DNA of 64,000 nt from Paracoccaceae bacterium (GTDB lineage: Bacteria; Pseudomonadota; Alphaproteobacteria; Rhodobacterales; Rhodobacteraceae). The stretch spans positions 18,580-82,579 of the forward strand of contig JANREX010000026.1 in the NCBI GenBank assembly GCA_030758115.1, written 5' to 3'. Position numbers and translations under genes: made by a program. Shown here one piece after another: positions 62,503 to 64,000 of this stretch (the first letter of the stretch is position 1; each line of letters opens with the position of its first letter). A model generated the notes under the pieces. That model was not told the origin of the DNA and searched no databases. It saw only the letters and a program-made list of their open reading frames with translations.

Positions 62503-64000
62503 ATGGCTGAGACAGGCGCAAAGTCAGGTGTGACACGGGCCAAGACACCCAAGACGGGCAATGCAAAGGCGCCAAAGGGCGCCCAGCTTCCTGCCTTGGT
62601 GCCTGCTGCGCCGACAGTGTCGGCGCAGGATGGTCGGCCCGCACACCCGCATCAGAACCTTGACCGCAGCGTCATGGCGGCGATGGCGCAGGTCACGGGT
62701 GGCGTCTCGCCCCATGCGGTGGCCGATGCCTGGACCGATTGGTGGTTGCACATGGCCCGCGCGCCGGGGCGGCAGCTGGAACTGATCGAAAAGGCGCAGC
62801 AGAACACCCTCAGGCTGATGCAACACAGTGCGGCGGCCATGACGGGCCAGGCGGACAACGCCCCGTTCACCCCAAAAGCCAATGACACGCGCTGGACCCA
62901 TCCCGATTGGGCGAAACCGCCCTTCAACCAATGGCAACAGGGGTTTCTGGCGATACAGGACTGGTGGGATCACGCCACGGACGACCTGCGTGGCCTGCGC
63001 CACAAAAGCGCGGAACGCACCGGTTTCATGATGCGGCAGATACTGGATACGGTCGCACCCTCGAACTTTCCCGCGCTGAACCCCGAGATCATCGAAAAGA
63101 CGGTCGAGACCCGTGGCCGGAACCTGGCCGAAGGTGCGGCCCATCTGGCCGCCGACATGGTGCAGACGCTGACGCAAGCCAAACGCCCCATCCCCGAGGA
63201 TTACGCCCTGGGCCGGCATCTGGCCTGCACAGCCGGCAAGGTCGTCTTTCGCAACGACATCATGGAGCTGATCCAGTACAGCCCGCAGACCGATCAGGTG
63301 CATCCCGAACCGGTGCTGATCGTGCCCGCCTGGATCATGAAATACTACATCCTTGACCTGTCGCCCGAGAATTCCCTGATCCGCCACCTTGTCGCGCAGG
63401 GTTTCACGGTGTTCTGCATCTCATGGTGCAACCCGACAGCCGATCAGGCCGACCTGTCGCTGGAGGATTACCGCAAGCGCGGCGTCATGGCGGCGCTGGC
63501 GGCGATCAACGCGATCGTTCCGGGGCGCAAGGTGCATGCCAACGGCTATTGCCTGGGCGGCACGATGCTTGCGATCGCGGCCGCCAGCATGGCGCGCGAT
63601 GGCGACGACAGGCTGGCCTCGGTCACGCTGATGGCTGCACAGGTCGATTTCGTCGAGGCGGGCGAGCTGCTTCTGTTTCTCGATGAAAGCCAGGTCGCCT
63701 TTCTCGAGGACATGATGTGGGAACAGGGCTATCTTGACCGGCCCCAGATGGCGCGCACCTTTGCCGCGATCCGGGCCGAAGACCTGATCTATACCCGCGC
63801 CGTGCGGCGATACTTTCTTGGCATCGAGGACCTGCCGTCGGATATCACGGTCTGGAACGGTGACACGACGCGGATGCCCGCGCGGATGCATTCCGAATAC
63901 CTGCGCGGGATATTCCTGGAAAACCGGATCAGTGCAGGGCGGTTCGCGGTCGAAGGCCGGGTGATCGCCCTCAAGGACATCACCGCGCCGATGTTCGTCG
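62503..64000 (+). CDS. phaC: Poly(3-hydroxyalkanoate) polymerase, class I (3' end beyond window)
   Basis: Polymerises 3-hydroxyacyl-CoA into storage polyester granules. The frame is open from ATG 62503 to the window end, giving 499 residues of an expected 600 or so. An Ala/Lys/Pro-rich N-terminus precedes the PhaC_N domain (GGVSPHAVADAWTDWWLHM, RTGFMMRQILDTVAPSNFPALNPE). The alpha/beta hydrolase core has the lipase-like box NGYCLGGTM with nucleophile Cys350. The catalytic Asp and His would lie past the window. Because it lacks a stop here, a stop-to-stop scan would miss it. Confidence 0.95.
   Translation, partial: MAETGAKSGVTRAKTPKTGNAKAPKGAQLPALVPAAPTVSAQDGRPAHPHQNLDRSVMAAMAQVTGGVSPHAVADAWTDWWLHMARAPGRQLELIEKAQQNTLRLMQHSAAAMTGQADNAPFTPKANDTRWTHPDWAKPPFNQWQQGFLAIQDWWDHATDDLRGLRHKSAERTGFMMRQILDTVAPSNFPALNPEIIEKTVETRGRNLAEGAAHLAADMVQTLTQAKRPIPEDYALGRHLACTAGKVVFRNDIMELIQYSPQTDQVHPEPVLIVPAWIMKYYILDLSPENSLIRHLVAQGFTVFCISWCNPTADQADLSLEDYRKRGVMAALAAINAIVPGRKVHANGYCLGGTMLAIAAASMARDGDDRLASVTLMAAQVDFVEAGELLLFLDESQVAFLEDMMWEQGYLDRPQMARTFAAIRAEDLIYTRAVRRYFLGIEDLPSDITVWNGDTTRMPARMHSEYLRGIFLENRISAGRFAVEGRVIALKDITAPMFV

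Overview
The window is a gene-dense, high-GC stretch of bacterial chromosome from an alphaproteobacterium, most likely family Rhodobacteraceae (order Rhodobacterales). This rests on gene content: a fused ATP sulfurylase/APS kinase, DUF1150 paired with Hsp20, an RpoHII-type sigma-32, class I PhaC, a Hint-domain protein, an FeS-type (6-4) photolyase, and a rod operon (mreBCD, PBP2, RodA) ending in a GhrA-type reductase. No rRNA, tRNA, CRISPR array, IS element, prophage or integration scar was recognised. Nearly all space is filled by 62 genes plus one short leader ORF. Many neighbours overlap as ATGA, TGATG or GTGA, which indicates translationally coupled operons.

Layout, 1-20 kb: thymidine kinase and a lytic transglycosylase; a minus-strand run of proC, csaA, a 2-hydroxyacid dehydrogenase and a FabH-like synthase; ybjN and ubiK; lgt-midA-pgeF; a 49-aa basic protein and a degenerate Hint protein; lrp divergent from trxB; sat-cysC behind tandem operator-like palindromes; hsp20-DUF1150 behind a sigma-32 promoter; ydcH, purE-purK, a 2OG dioxygenase, a zincin and nadE.

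20-35 kb: an exported protein of 18 exact 23-residue MORN repeats; an SDR and (6-4) photolyase pair; leuA behind a Leu-rich leader peptide; rlmJ; then mreB-mreC-mreD-mrdA-mrdB-ghrA; sseB and a UDG-family gene. 35-40 kb: a Kdo/capsule-type island (KpsT-like ATPase, KpsE-like chain-length/export protein, kdsA, phosphomannomutase) with no permease nearby.

40-64 kb: dut, a membrane-tethered MoeB/ThiF protein and an M3 peptidase; an FG-GAP secreted protein; rpoHII-chaN-coaBC; cobU and a histidine phosphatase; comM; gshB; yraN-rsmI divergent from lpoA-glnD; murJ; a phosphoribosyltransferase; a rhomboid that has lost its catalytic residues; trpS with an unknown membrane protein; and phaC, cut by the window end.

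Envelope growth is the dominant theme (MltB, Lgt, MreBCD/PBP2/RodA, LpoA, MurJ, PgeF, KdsA, capsule export). Stress and photo-oxidative genes form a second theme (RpoHII with a possible RpoE-type promoter, Hsp20, TrxB, GshB, photolyase). Most of the window is ordinary core chromosome. The points worth a second look are a 22-bp dispersed intergenic repeat (four copies), the pseudo-rhomboid, several operator-like palindromes, the leuA leader and the Cys-less Hint domain. I found nothing that looks like a complete, previously undescribed multi-gene system.
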